Of a stretch of DNA of 64,000 bases, positions 1 through 8,475 are shown in pieces; position 1 is the first letter of the stretch; the number at the start of each line of letters is the position of its first letter. The translations under genes were made by a program, and so were the position numbers. The stretch comes from an uncultured Bradyrhizobium sp. (lineage in GTDB: Bacteria; Pseudomonadota; Alphaproteobacteria; Rhizobiales; Xanthobacteraceae): positions 1 through 64,000 of the forward strand of contig NZ_CAKZJO010000087.1 of the NCBI RefSeq assembly GCF_936943645.1, read 5' to 3'. Below the pieces are notes generated by a model. It was not told where the DNA came from, did not search any database, and was given only the letters and a program-made list of their open reading frames with translations.

Positions 1-266
1 AGCCTTGAGCCCGTCTGATCGCAGGTCTACTTCCCTCCCAGTTGCTCTTGGATTTAGAGGGTCGCGAGACAAAGCAAAGCTCGGGCGAAACAAGCCGCGA
101 GGCCGAGAAGCCATGTCTATCACCACATATTCGGTGTCATCGCCCGGTTTAGTGTTTAGCCGGCGATCCAGTATTCCAGAGACGGTTGTGATTGAACCGA
201 TAAGCCGCGGCGTACTGGCATGACAGCGTCGCTTGGAGAAGCGGGCCAGCGCCACCCTCCGGGCCC

Positions 267-420
267 GTGCCCCGGACGCAGCGCAGCGGCCCGGCGATGC
301 ATCGCATCGTCCGGGGTGGTGCGGCTGCAGAGCCGGGGCCCATGCCGCCGCGGGGGTGTGCCGCCCCTGGGTCCCGGCTCAGCGCCGCATCGCTTGCACG
401 CTGCAGCGCGTCCGGGACAC
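267..420. repeat. Nested palindromic intergenic repeat
   Basis: The outer arms at 267-287 and 400-420 are near-perfect inverted repeats (GTGCCCCGGACGCAGCGCAGC against GCTGCAGCGCGTCCGGGACAC). The inner arms at 330-342 and 368-380 differ at one base. A third pair, CCCCGGACG at 270-278 and CGTCCGGGG at 308-316, brackets a self-complementary centre around GATGCATCGCATC. The whole can fold into a branched stem-loop. It resembles the GC-rich palindromic elements scattered between genes in Bradyrhizobium. I see no convincing protein-coding gene from 1 to 587. Confidence 0.6.
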
Positions 421-587
421 GCAAGAACGAGGAGGCACGCGCTCCCGCAACCAGGTCAACCTTCCTGACCATCTTTTGGCGTTGCAGCGGCTGCCATTTC
501 TCGTCTAGAAACGGTCGCACTGAGCCTCCCGGCAACCAACCGTCAACGGTTTTGGCCGAGGATTTGTGGGCTCAAAAGGGTCTGGCA

Positions 588-707
588 ATGCTGATTCGCG
601 GCCAAATCGATGGGATTTCGGGGGAGGTGGCTCTGGCCGCCGCCACGATCCCGGCCGCGCTGCTGCCCACCCTCCTGATTGGCGGGCTTCTTCTTAGCTG
701 CCCCTGA
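588..707 (+). CDS. Candidate leucine-rich leader peptide of leuA
   Basis: A 39-codon reading frame lies 118 bp upstream of leuA, with AAGGG at 576-580 ahead of the ATG. Its last 16 sense codons contain seven leucines, including the run CTT CTT CTT at 687-695. CTT is an unusual codon choice in this GC-rich genome. The stop codon lies inside the first arm of a hairpin (701-744). Leucine-rich leader peptides ahead of leuA are the known signature of ribosome-mediated attenuation in proteobacteria, and amino-acid attenuators are described in rhizobia. I see no clear T-tract terminator, so the mechanism, and even translation of this frame, are inference. Confidence 0.42.
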   Translation: MLIRGQIDGISGEVALAAATIPAALLPTLLIGGLLLSCP

Positions 708-744
708 GGGCCGGCTGGGCGCCACGCGCCTGGGCGCTCAGGGG
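701..744 (+). promoter_or_regulatory. Hairpin between leader ORF and leuA (possible attenuator)
   Basis: CCCCTGAG at 701-708 pairs with CTCAGGGG at 737-744. A smaller inner stem (GGCGC/GCGCC) sits in the loop. The leader stop codon is within the first arm, so a ribosome finishing the leader would cover it. No poly-T follows, so if functional it may work on translation or through Rho rather than as an intrinsic terminator. Confidence 0.35.
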
Positions 745-824
745 TTGGTCGAGATCACCGGACACCTCAAGCGCCAGGGACCTAGACGGCCTGAACGGCG
801 CAAAAGCTCAAAAGGAAATTTGAA

Positions 825-2387
<1,563 letters not shown>

Positions 2388-2398
2388 CGCGTGGAGCT

Positions 2399-2429
2399 TG
2401 TCATTCCGGGGCATCGCCCCGGAATGACA
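2399..2429 (+). terminator. Perfect hairpin after leuA
   Basis: A 14-bp perfect stem (TGTCATTCCGGGGC with its complement) and a 3-nt loop begin 12 bp after the leuA stop. No T-tract follows. It could end leuA transcripts or be one of the short repeated palindromes common in this genus. Confidence 0.55.
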
Positions 2430-2559
2430 GCATTCATGATGAATAGCTGCCCTGCTAAGGGCCAATAGCGGCTCAGCGTCCCAGCCGCTATTGATGTCAA
2501 CGGCTTGAGGATCGGCCACCCACGCGCCCGGGCGGCCAAAATAATTTTAGGGAGAGACT

Positions 2560-3564
2560 ATGCGCACCTTCGCGATCGCCGCATCCATTGCGGCACTGGC
2601 ACTCGGGCTTGCCGGGCCGGCATCGGCCCAATCGCCGATCATCATCAAGTTCAGCCACGTCGTCGCCACCGAGACGCCGAAGGGCAAGGCGGCGGAGAAG
2701 TTCAAGGAGCTCGCCGAGAAGTACACGAACGGCAAGGTCAAGGTCGAGGTCTACCCGAATTCGACGCTGTACAAGGACAAGGAAGAGCTCGAGGCGCTGC
2801 AGCTCGGCAGCGTGCAGATGCTGGCGCCGTCCAACTCCAAGTTCGGTCCGCTCGGCATCCGCGAGTTCGAGGTGTTCGATCTGCCCTACATCCTGCCCGA
2901 CCTGAAGACGCTGCGGAAGGTGACGGAAGGCCCGCTCGGCGCGCGGCTGCTCAAGCTGCTGGATGCCAAGGGCATCACCGGCCTTGCCTATTGGGATAAC
3001 GGCTTCAAGGAGATGAGCGCCAACAAGAAGCTGGTGACCCCGGCCGATTATCAGGGCGTCAAGTTCCGCATCCAGTCCTCGCGCGTGCTGCAGGCCCAGT
3101 TCAAGGCGCTCGGCTCGCTGCCGCAGGTGATGGCGTTCTCCGAAGTCTACCAGGCGCTGCAGACCGGCGTGGTCGACGGCCAGGAGAACACCTGGTCGAA
3201 CATCTATACCCAGAAGATGCACGAGGTGCAGAAGTACATCACCGAGACCAATCACGGCTACATCGGCTACGTCGTGATCGTGAACAAGAAGTTCTGGGAC
3301 GACCTGCCGGCCGACATTCGCGACCAGCTCACCAAGGCGATGAAGGAAGCGACCGAATTCGGCAATGCGCAGTCGCAGAAGGAGAACGATGACGCGCTCG
3401 CCGAGATCAAGAAGAGCGGCAAGAGCGAGATCATCAAGCTCACGGCCGAGCAGAACGAGGCGATGCGCAAGGCGATGGAGCCGGTCTACAAGGACGCGGC
3501 GAGCCGCGTCGGCCAGCCGCTGATCGACGAGTTCCTCAAAGAGGCCAAGAGCACGACGAACTGA
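2560..3564 (+). CDS. TRAP transporter solute-binding protein (DctP family)
   Basis: Periplasmic receptor that captures an organic acid for a tripartite ATP-independent (TRAP) importer. The 334 residues begin with a clear signal peptide ending in ASA-Q near residue 23. The mature part has the DctP hallmarks: an early IKFSHVVATETPKG segment, the SGxxLYKDKEE-like region (here NSTLYKDKEELEAL), and FRIQSS, the segment that holds the carboxylate-binding arginine of the family. GGGAGA precedes the ATG. No DctQ or DctM membrane subunit lies beside it, so it must be an orphan receptor or use a permease encoded elsewhere. The ligand cannot be read from sequence. A strong terminator follows. Confidence 0.9.
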   Translation: MRTFAIAASIAALALGLAGPASAQSPIIIKFSHVVATETPKGKAAEKFKELAEKYTNGKVKVEVYPNSTLYKDKEELEALQLGSVQMLAPSNSKFGPLGIREFEVFDLPYILPDLKTLRKVTEGPLGARLLKLLDAKGITGLAYWDNGFKEMSANKKLVTPADYQGVKFRIQSSRVLQAQFKALGSLPQVMAFSEVYQALQTGVVDGQENTWSNIYTQKMHEVQKYITETNHGYIGYVVIVNKKFWDDLPADIRDQLTKAMKEATEFGNAQSQKENDDALAEIKKSGKSEIIKLTAEQNEAMRKAMEPVYKDAASRVGQPLIDEFLKEAKSTTN

Positions 3565-3578
3565 GCACGACGAACTGA
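3551..3578. repeat. 14-bp tandem duplication across a stop codon
   Basis: GCACGACGAACTGA occurs twice head to tail (3551-3564 and 3565-3578). The first copy contains the stop codon of the TRAP receptor gene, and the second repeats the last codons and the stop just beyond it. Confidence 0.85.
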
Positions 3579-3597
3579 GCGATTCGAACGATAAGCC

Positions 3598-3635
3598 AAG
3601 GCTTCCGTGCGCGCTGCACGGAAGCCTTTTTGTTG
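3598..3635 (+). terminator. Rho-independent terminator after the TRAP receptor gene
   Basis: AAGGCTTCCGTGC pairs with GCACGGAAGCCTT around a short GCGCT loop, followed by a T-run (TTTTTG). Confidence 0.85.
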
Positions 3636-3773
3636 CGAATGATTTCCATATTGCGACGAGAGGTAAAATCGCGCGTTACATCTTGGTAAGGACGCCCTCC
3701 CTGTCCAAGTTGTAAGTTGCGTGTAAGCCACACTGCGCCCATCTTCATGGACATCCTTCCAGAGGAGGTTCGG

Positions 3774-4388
3774 ATGAAGAAGTTCACCATCGCCGCCATC
3801 GCCGTGCTCAGCATCGCCGGCTCGGGCGCGGTCTATGCCCAATATCATCGCCCGTGGATGGAGCACATGCGCCACCACATCCGCATGAACCCCGAGGACC
3901 GCGCCGCCCTCGTCGACGCGCGGATCGCCGCCGTCCATGCCGGGCTGAAGCTCAATGCCGATCAGGAGAAGTTGTGGCCGCCGGTCGAGGCCGCCGTACG
4001 CGACTTCGCCAAGCTGCGGATCGACCGCGCCAATGCACGGATGAATGCCGGCCCCGGCGATGCCGGCAAGGACGCTGACATGCCCGAGGATCCGGTCGCC
4101 CGCCTGCGCCAGCGCGCCGAGGACATGGGCGCGACGTCGGCGGCCCTGAAGAAGATCGCCGATGCCGCCGATCCGCTCTACAAGACCCTCGACGAGGGCC
4201 AGAAGCGGCGCCTCGCCGTGCTGACCCGCCATCGCGGCCCGTTCGGCGGCGGCGAGGACGGCCCGCCCCGCCACTTCATGGAGCGCGGCATGGGCGGCCG
4301 GATGATGGATCGCAGCATGGAGCACTTCCATCACGACCGTTTCGACCGCGATGGCGGCCCGGACCGCGACCGTGAGGGCCGGCTCTGA
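3774..4388 (+). CDS. Periplasmic LTxxQ-motif (Spy/CpxP-like) protein
   Basis: A 204-residue exported protein of the LTxxQ class, which includes the E. coli envelope-stress proteins Spy and CpxP. I chose the ATG at 3774 because GAGGAGG lies just upstream and it begins a signal peptide (MKKFTIAAIAVLSI, cleavage near VYA-Q). The motif appears as LNADQEKLWPPVE near residues 62-74, inside a helical region. A second partly similar helix (LYKTLDEGQKRRL) lies further on. The C-terminal 40 residues are rich in His, Arg, Asp, Gly and Met, which could bind metal. By family, a chaperone-like or metal-stress role in the periplasm is likely, but no function is proven. Confidence 0.75.
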   Translation: MKKFTIAAIAVLSIAGSGAVYAQYHRPWMEHMRHHIRMNPEDRAALVDARIAAVHAGLKLNADQEKLWPPVEAAVRDFAKLRIDRANARMNAGPGDAGKDADMPEDPVARLRQRAEDMGATSAALKKIADAADPLYKTLDEGQKRRLAVLTRHRGPFGGGEDGPPRHFMERGMGGRMMDRSMEHFHHDRFDRDGGPDRDREGRL

Positions 4389-4434
4389 ACGAGGCGGGGT
4401 CTTGCGGAGATTAGCCCCGGAATTAACCTTGGCG

Positions 4435-4459
4435 AAGCCGCTGGAATCCAGCGGCTTTT
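4435..4459 (+). terminator. Rho-independent terminator
   Basis: A 10-bp stem, AAGCCGCTGG/CCAGCGGCTT, with an AAT loop and a T-rich tail. It follows the LTxxQ gene and separates it from tRNA-Lys. Confidence 0.8.
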
Positions 4460-4557
4460 CGCTTTTTGGGGACTGTGGAAAAACCTTCGCCGCATCGCTT
4501 GCCAGACCGGATTCGCTTTGCTAAACGACCGGCCTCGCAAGGCATTGACCGCCTTTC

Positions 4558-4633
<76 letters not shown>

Positions 4634-4654
4634 TTGGAAAACCCTTGGTTTCCA

Positions 4655-5070
4655 AGATCTTGAATGCCGAAATCGCCGAATGTTCGGCCAGACGGCCGAG
4701 CCCCTGGAGATTCGGGGCGACAACCCTTTCCGTTCCCGCGCCTGCCGCAACGCGGCTCGTTTGATCGAGCGTCTGCCAAAGAGCATTACGAGCCTGCTAA
4801 AGGCGGGCGAGGATCTCTCGGAATTACCCGGCATCGCAAGGATCTTGCGGGAAAGATCGCGACCATCGTCGCGACCCGCAAATTCGGCGTGCTTGACCGG
4901 CTCAAGCGCGAACTGCCAGGCGTCTCGGCGAGATCGCCGCACTTCCGGGGGCTCGGCACCAAGCGGAGGCAGATGGCGGTCGCCGGAAGTTTCGTCGCAG
5001 GCGCGATACCGTCGGCGATCTCGACATCGGGCGGCGACGCAACGCTCGGCCGGCGATCGGTATCTCGTGT
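4655..5070 (+). pseudogene. Frameshifted DNA polymerase X (PolX) N-terminal remnant
   Basis: Pieces of one PolX protein are spread over three frames: NAEIAE near 4663-4680; LEIRGDNPFRSRACRNAAR then LLKAGEDLSELPGI from about 4700 to 4840; then KDLAGKIATIVATRKFG and RLKRELPG from about 4839 to 4920; and finally VAGSF followed by RRRRDTVGDLDI near 4977-5030. These correspond to the start of the 8-kDa helix-hairpin-helix domain and the polymerase palm motif GS...RR...GDLDI, in the order expected of bacterial PolX repair polymerases. Single-base shifts break the frame at least twice, and the rest of the palm and the PHP domain are missing. It lies directly after the tRNA in the putative island. 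Cannot encode a working enzyme. Confidence 0.72.
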
Positions 5071-5072
5071 TG

Positions 5073-6032
5073 CTAGGCATGATGTAGTCTTGTGACGTTC
5101 ACGCTCGCGGCGAGGCGCTGAACGTCCTCGGCGCGGCAAAGCCCCGTGCCAGGGCTGAGCAGCGCGGCCGAGCCGCCGGCAATGCCGTATCGGAACGCCC
5201 TTTCCAGGTCGTCGTCATGGGCCAGGCACGACACCATCGCCCCCAGAAAGCTGTCGCCGGCGCCGGACACGCTGATGGGAGCAATCGGCAGGCCATCCGC
5301 ACGCAAGGCCATGTCGCGGGTCAATAGCAACGCGCCCTGCGAGCCCATCGAAAGCGCGATGATCTCGATGCGGTAGCGGTCGAACAGGCGGTGTCCCGCT
5401 GCGATGAGCGAAGGTTCATCAGTGTTGCTGATCCCGGCGAGGTCCTGAAACTCCCGCAGGTTGGGCTTGATGAGATAAACGCCCGCCGCCAATGCCGCCT
5501 TCAGTGCGGCGCCGGTCGTATCCACGATCACCCTGGCTGCGCCTTTTGAGGCCTGTACGACCCTGCCATAGAAATCATCTGGGGGGCCCGGCGGAAGGCT
5601 GCCGCTTGCGATCACGAATGCCGCCTGCCGGCTGATGCGCGCAAGGGCGTCGAGGCACTGCTGCCATTCGAACTCGCTGAGGAGGGCGCCTGGAAAGACC
5701 AGGCGAAACTGCTCGCGCGTCGTCTCGTCGAAGACGGTGATGTCCTCGCGCGTGTCATTCGATGTCGGGATCACGATACTGCGCACGGCTTCGCGCTCGA
5801 CCAGCGCCGCCAGGGTCTGCCCGGAGGCGCCTCCGGCCGGGTAGATCGCGATTGCCTCGGTGCCGAGCCGCTTCAGAACGCGGGCGACGTTGATGCCGCC
5901 GCCACCAGGATCGCGCTTGGCTTCCGCGCAGCGCATCTTGACGAAGGCCTGCATTTTTTTGACGGATGTCGAGATATCGACAGCCGGGTTGATGGTCAGC
6001 GTAACAATCTGGATGGGCGCTGTCTCAGCCAA
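5073..6032 (-). CDS. pfkB: 6-phosphofructokinase II / 1-phosphofructokinase family (PfkB)
   Basis: Ribokinase-family sugar kinase of 319 residues, predicted to phosphorylate fructose 6-phosphate to fructose 1,6-bisphosphate. The substrate signature PGGGGINVAR lies at 42-51, GSLPPG at 144-149 and the anion-hole/catalytic motif GAGDS at 257-261, with Asp260 as the expected base. Overall it resembles E. coli PfkB more than FruK, but 1-phosphofructokinase or tagatose-6-phosphate kinase activity is possible. The likely start is TTG at 6032, overlapping the end of the glucokinase gene by 8 bp, with GAGGGT upstream. Last gene of the bgl-glk-pfkB operon, which makes a complete route from glucoside to fructose bisphosphate apart from phosphoglucose isomerase. 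Confidence 0.85.
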   Translation of the reverse strand: MAETAPIQIVTLTINPAVDISTSVKKMQAFVKMRCAEAKRDPGGGGINVARVLKRLGTEAIAIYPAGGASGQTLAALVEREAVRSIVIPTSNDTREDITVFDETTREQFRLVFPGALLSEFEWQQCLDALARISRQAAFVIASGSLPPGPPDDFYGRVVQASKGAARVIVDTTGAALKAALAAGVYLIKPNLREFQDLAGISNTDEPSLIAAGHRLFDRYRIEIIALSMGSQGALLLTRDMALRADGLPIAPISVSGAGDSFLGAMVSCLAHDDDLERAFRYGIAGGSAALLSPGTGLCRAEDVQRLAASVNVTRLHHA

Positions 6033-6999
6033 GACCCTCAGTCTCCATCAAGGCGCGAAGCCCGACGAACGCGACGTCTTCGTCGAGGACGAGATAGGCA
6101 GGTATCGGCGCGAGGTATGACTTGAGCCGTCCCTTGCCTTCAAAGCGTGCGCGAAACTGCGATGCGGCAAGATATTCCGGCATGTGTCGCAAGATGCCTC
6201 CAGCGATGAAGATGCCGCCCTTTGCGCCGATTGCGAGCGCAAGATTGCCCGCAACGGACCCCAGCATCGCGCAGAACATGTCGACCGCCGACCGGCTGAT
6301 CGGACAGGAGCCCTCGATTCCGGTCCGCGTGATGTCGGCCGCGCGACGTCTCGGGACCGTCACGCCGTCGAGGGACGCCAGAGCGTCGTGGAGATTTTCC
6401 AGCCCCGCACCCGACAGAACGCGTTCGGAAGAGACGTGCCCGAAGCGTGCCCGCAAATGGTCGATGACCGCGTCTTCGCGCAGCGAGCCGCCTGCCATCG
6501 TGGAATGTCCCCCCTCGCTGGGAAGTACGATCGGGGCGCCGGCATGCGGTATGCTGATCACCATGCCGAGGCCAGTGCCTGGGCCAAGCGCAGCGAGGGG
6601 CGCTCGTTCGACGCGTTCTCGCCCGCCGAGTTGCAGGAGGCTTCCCGGCGGAAGATGGGGCAGGGCCCACCCCACAGCTTCGAAATCATTGAGCAGACGC
6701 ACCGATGAGAACCCGTAGTCGCGGCACAACTCTGCCGCATCAATGATCCAGGAATTGTTGGTGAGAACGCAGCGGCCATGCTGAACCGGGCCGGACGCGG
6801 CGAGGATGGCGTTCCGAATTGTACCGGCCGGCGCTGTAGCGCCGAGATAGGTCGCGAGAGCCTGCTGAAAGGTGCCGAAATCGCCGACGGCCATATGGGA
6901 GATCGGACCGAGCTTGCCGTCGGCCGAGAGGGCGAAACGGGCGTTGGTCCCGCCGATGTCGGCGAGCAGAGTGGCCGTCCTCGAAGAGGCTGTCGTCAT
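6025..6999 (-). CDS. glk: Glucokinase
   Basis: ATP-dependent phosphorylation of glucose to glucose 6-phosphate. The ATG at 6999 gives 324 residues, the normal length of the E. coli-type Glk family (not the ROK family). The phosphate-binding motif LADIGGTNARFAL lies near residues 12-24. EGGHSTMA and the ATP-site region GGIFIAGGI follow. The start overlaps the beta-glucosidase stop as ATGA, so the two are probably translationally coupled, and the 3' end overlaps pfkB. Context suggests that glucose freed by the beta-glucosidase is the substrate. The order bgl-glk-pfkB implies transcription from the shared region at about 8334-8430, where an FNR/FixK-like box lies. Confidence 0.9.
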   Translation of the reverse strand: MTTASSRTATLLADIGGTNARFALSADGKLGPISHMAVGDFGTFQQALATYLGATAPAGTIRNAILAASGPVQHGRCVLTNNSWIIDAAELCRDYGFSSVRLLNDFEAVGWALPHLPPGSLLQLGGRERVERAPLAALGPGTGLGMVISIPHAGAPIVLPSEGGHSTMAGGSLREDAVIDHLRARFGHVSSERVLSGAGLENLHDALASLDGVTVPRRRAADITRTGIEGSCPISRSAVDMFCAMLGSVAGNLALAIGAKGGIFIAGGILRHMPEYLAASQFRARFEGKGRLKSYLAPIPAYLVLDEDVAFVGLRALMETEGLG

Positions 7000-8333
7000 G
7001 ACGAGTGCCTCGCCTTGATCAGCCCGGCGTACCAGCCGAATGAAGCCTTTGGTATCCGCCGCAGCGAGGCATAGTCCACATATGTCACGCCGAACCTGGT
7101 GCTGTAGCCGGAATCCCATTCGAAATTGTCGAGCAACGACCAGATGAAATAGCCGCGCACATCGACGCCGCTTGAGGCCGCGGCATTCATCGCCTCGATA
7201 TAGGTCTTCAGGAATTCAATTCGGTCGCTGTCATTTACCACGCCCGTCTGATCGGGTTGGTCGTAGCTGCCATATCCGTTTTCGAGAACGTAGATCGGAA
7301 GCCCGTAACGCTCATGGACGGATTCGAGAGTCCACCGGAAAGCCTCGGGCTCGATCGGCCATCCGATCGGGGTCAAGGGAACGTCGGCCGGTTTGTCGCC
7401 GAAGTCGTAGCCCAGCATCGCCTCCGCACGCGCCTTCACATAGACCGGACTGTAGTGGTTGAGCCCGAACCAATCGAGCGGACGGCAAATGCGCGCCATG
7501 TCGCCCGGTCGCATGTGCGGCTCGATCGACGTCCGCATCGATGGCGGATAGGCGCCAAGGCATTGCGGGTCTGGAAAGACATCGTTCCAATAGATGTTCA
7601 GCCGCGCCGCCGCCGCTGCGTCGGCCTCGCTTGCGCTGGAGGGACGGCAGGGCTGCCGGTTGTGAATGCATCCGATCGAGACGCCGGCAACGCTCGCGCG
7701 CAGCACATCCACAGCCGCCCCATGCGCGAGATTGACGTTGTGGATCATGCGGTGGAGCTCGTCCTCGCTTCCGCGATCCCGCTTGCCGAGCGAGCGGCCG
7801 AACAGAGTGAAGATGGACGGTTCGTTCAATGTCGCGAAACGCTTGACCCTGTCGCCGAAGCGTCCGGCGGCCAGGGCGGCGTAGTCGGCGAACCACACCG
7901 CGGACTCTCGATTGAGCCAGCCGCCGCGCTCCTCCAGGGCCTGGGGCAGGTCCCAATGATAGAGGCACAGCCATGGCTCGATCCCGGCGGCCAGGAGCTC
8001 GTCGATGAGCCGGTCGTAGAAAGCAAGGCCGGCCTCGTTGGCGGATCCGTATCCTTGCGGCAGCACGCGCGGCCAGGCCACCGAGAACCGGTAAGCCCGC
8101 ACGCCGAGCGCCTTCATCAGGCCGACGTCCTCGCGATAGCGATGATAATGATCACACGCGACGTCGCCTGTGTCGTGATTCCTGATGGCGCCGCTTTGGC
8201 AGTAAGTGTCCCAGATGCTGAGCCCGCGGCCGTCTTCGCGCGTGGCTCCCTCGATCTGGAAGCTCGAGGTGGAAACGCCCCAGATGAAATCCGGGCGCAG
8301 GCTCGCGGTGTTTGGCAGTCGGGTTGTCGACAT
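6996..8333 (-). CDS. GH1 beta-glucosidase
   Basis: Glycoside hydrolase family 1 enzyme cleaving terminal beta-glucosides (or other beta-glycosides). From the ATG at 8333 it has 445 residues, the usual GH1 length. The N-terminal PDFIWGVSTSSFQIEGA block, DHYHRYREDVGLMKALG and YRFSVAWPR are standard GH1 signatures. The acid/base Glu171 is in LNEPSIF and the nucleophile Glu351 in VLENGYG. No signal peptide is visible, so it should act in the cytoplasm on imported oligosaccharides. An upstream ATG at 8375 would add 14 residues not expected for the family. First gene of the coupled operon with glk and pfkB. Confidence 0.9.
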   Translation of the reverse strand: MSTTRLPNTASLRPDFIWGVSTSSFQIEGATREDGRGLSIWDTYCQSGAIRNHDTGDVACDHYHRYREDVGLMKALGVRAYRFSVAWPRVLPQGYGSANEAGLAFYDRLIDELLAAGIEPWLCLYHWDLPQALEERGGWLNRESAVWFADYAALAAGRFGDRVKRFATLNEPSIFTLFGRSLGKRDRGSEDELHRMIHNVNLAHGAAVDVLRASVAGVSIGCIHNRQPCRPSSASEADAAAAARLNIYWNDVFPDPQCLGAYPPSMRTSIEPHMRPGDMARICRPLDWFGLNHYSPVYVKARAEAMLGYDFGDKPADVPLTPIGWPIEPEAFRWTLESVHERYGLPIYVLENGYGSYDQPDQTGVVNDSDRIEFLKTYIEAMNAAASSGVDVRGYFIWSLLDNFEWDSGYSTRFGVTYVDYASLRRIPKASFGWYAGLIKARHSS

Positions 8334-8402
8334 GAACGACCTGCTTGGTCCAGCCCGCCGTGATTGATGTGACATTGGTAGTCATGCTGGTTCCAGGCGG
8401 TA

Positions 8403-8416
8403 TTGAGATATCTCAA
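8403..8416. promoter_or_regulatory. FNR/FixK-type box between bgl operon and glycoside hydrolase
   Basis: TTGAGATATCTCAA is a perfect palindrome (extended to 18 bp, 8401-8418) that fits the TTGA-N6-TCAA pattern bound by FNR/FixK proteins. Its centre is 76 bp upstream of the beta-glucosidase ATG, which would put a class II start site near 8368. It sits between divergent genes and could serve either. Confidence 0.55.
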
Positions 8417-8475
8417 TAAGCCGCGGCTCGGCTGTGCAAAGGATTGTCGTCCTAAGACCGTTGCTGGGGTCTGCA

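Noticed and set aside
149..535. Minus-strand frame of 128 codons over the palindromic repeat
   Set aside because: Its composition follows the inverted repeat, there is no ribosome site and no recognisable domain.
2416..2530. Riboswitch in front of the TRAP receptor gene
   Set aside because: Only the leuA hairpin and unstructured sequence are seen; no conserved aptamer motif recognised.
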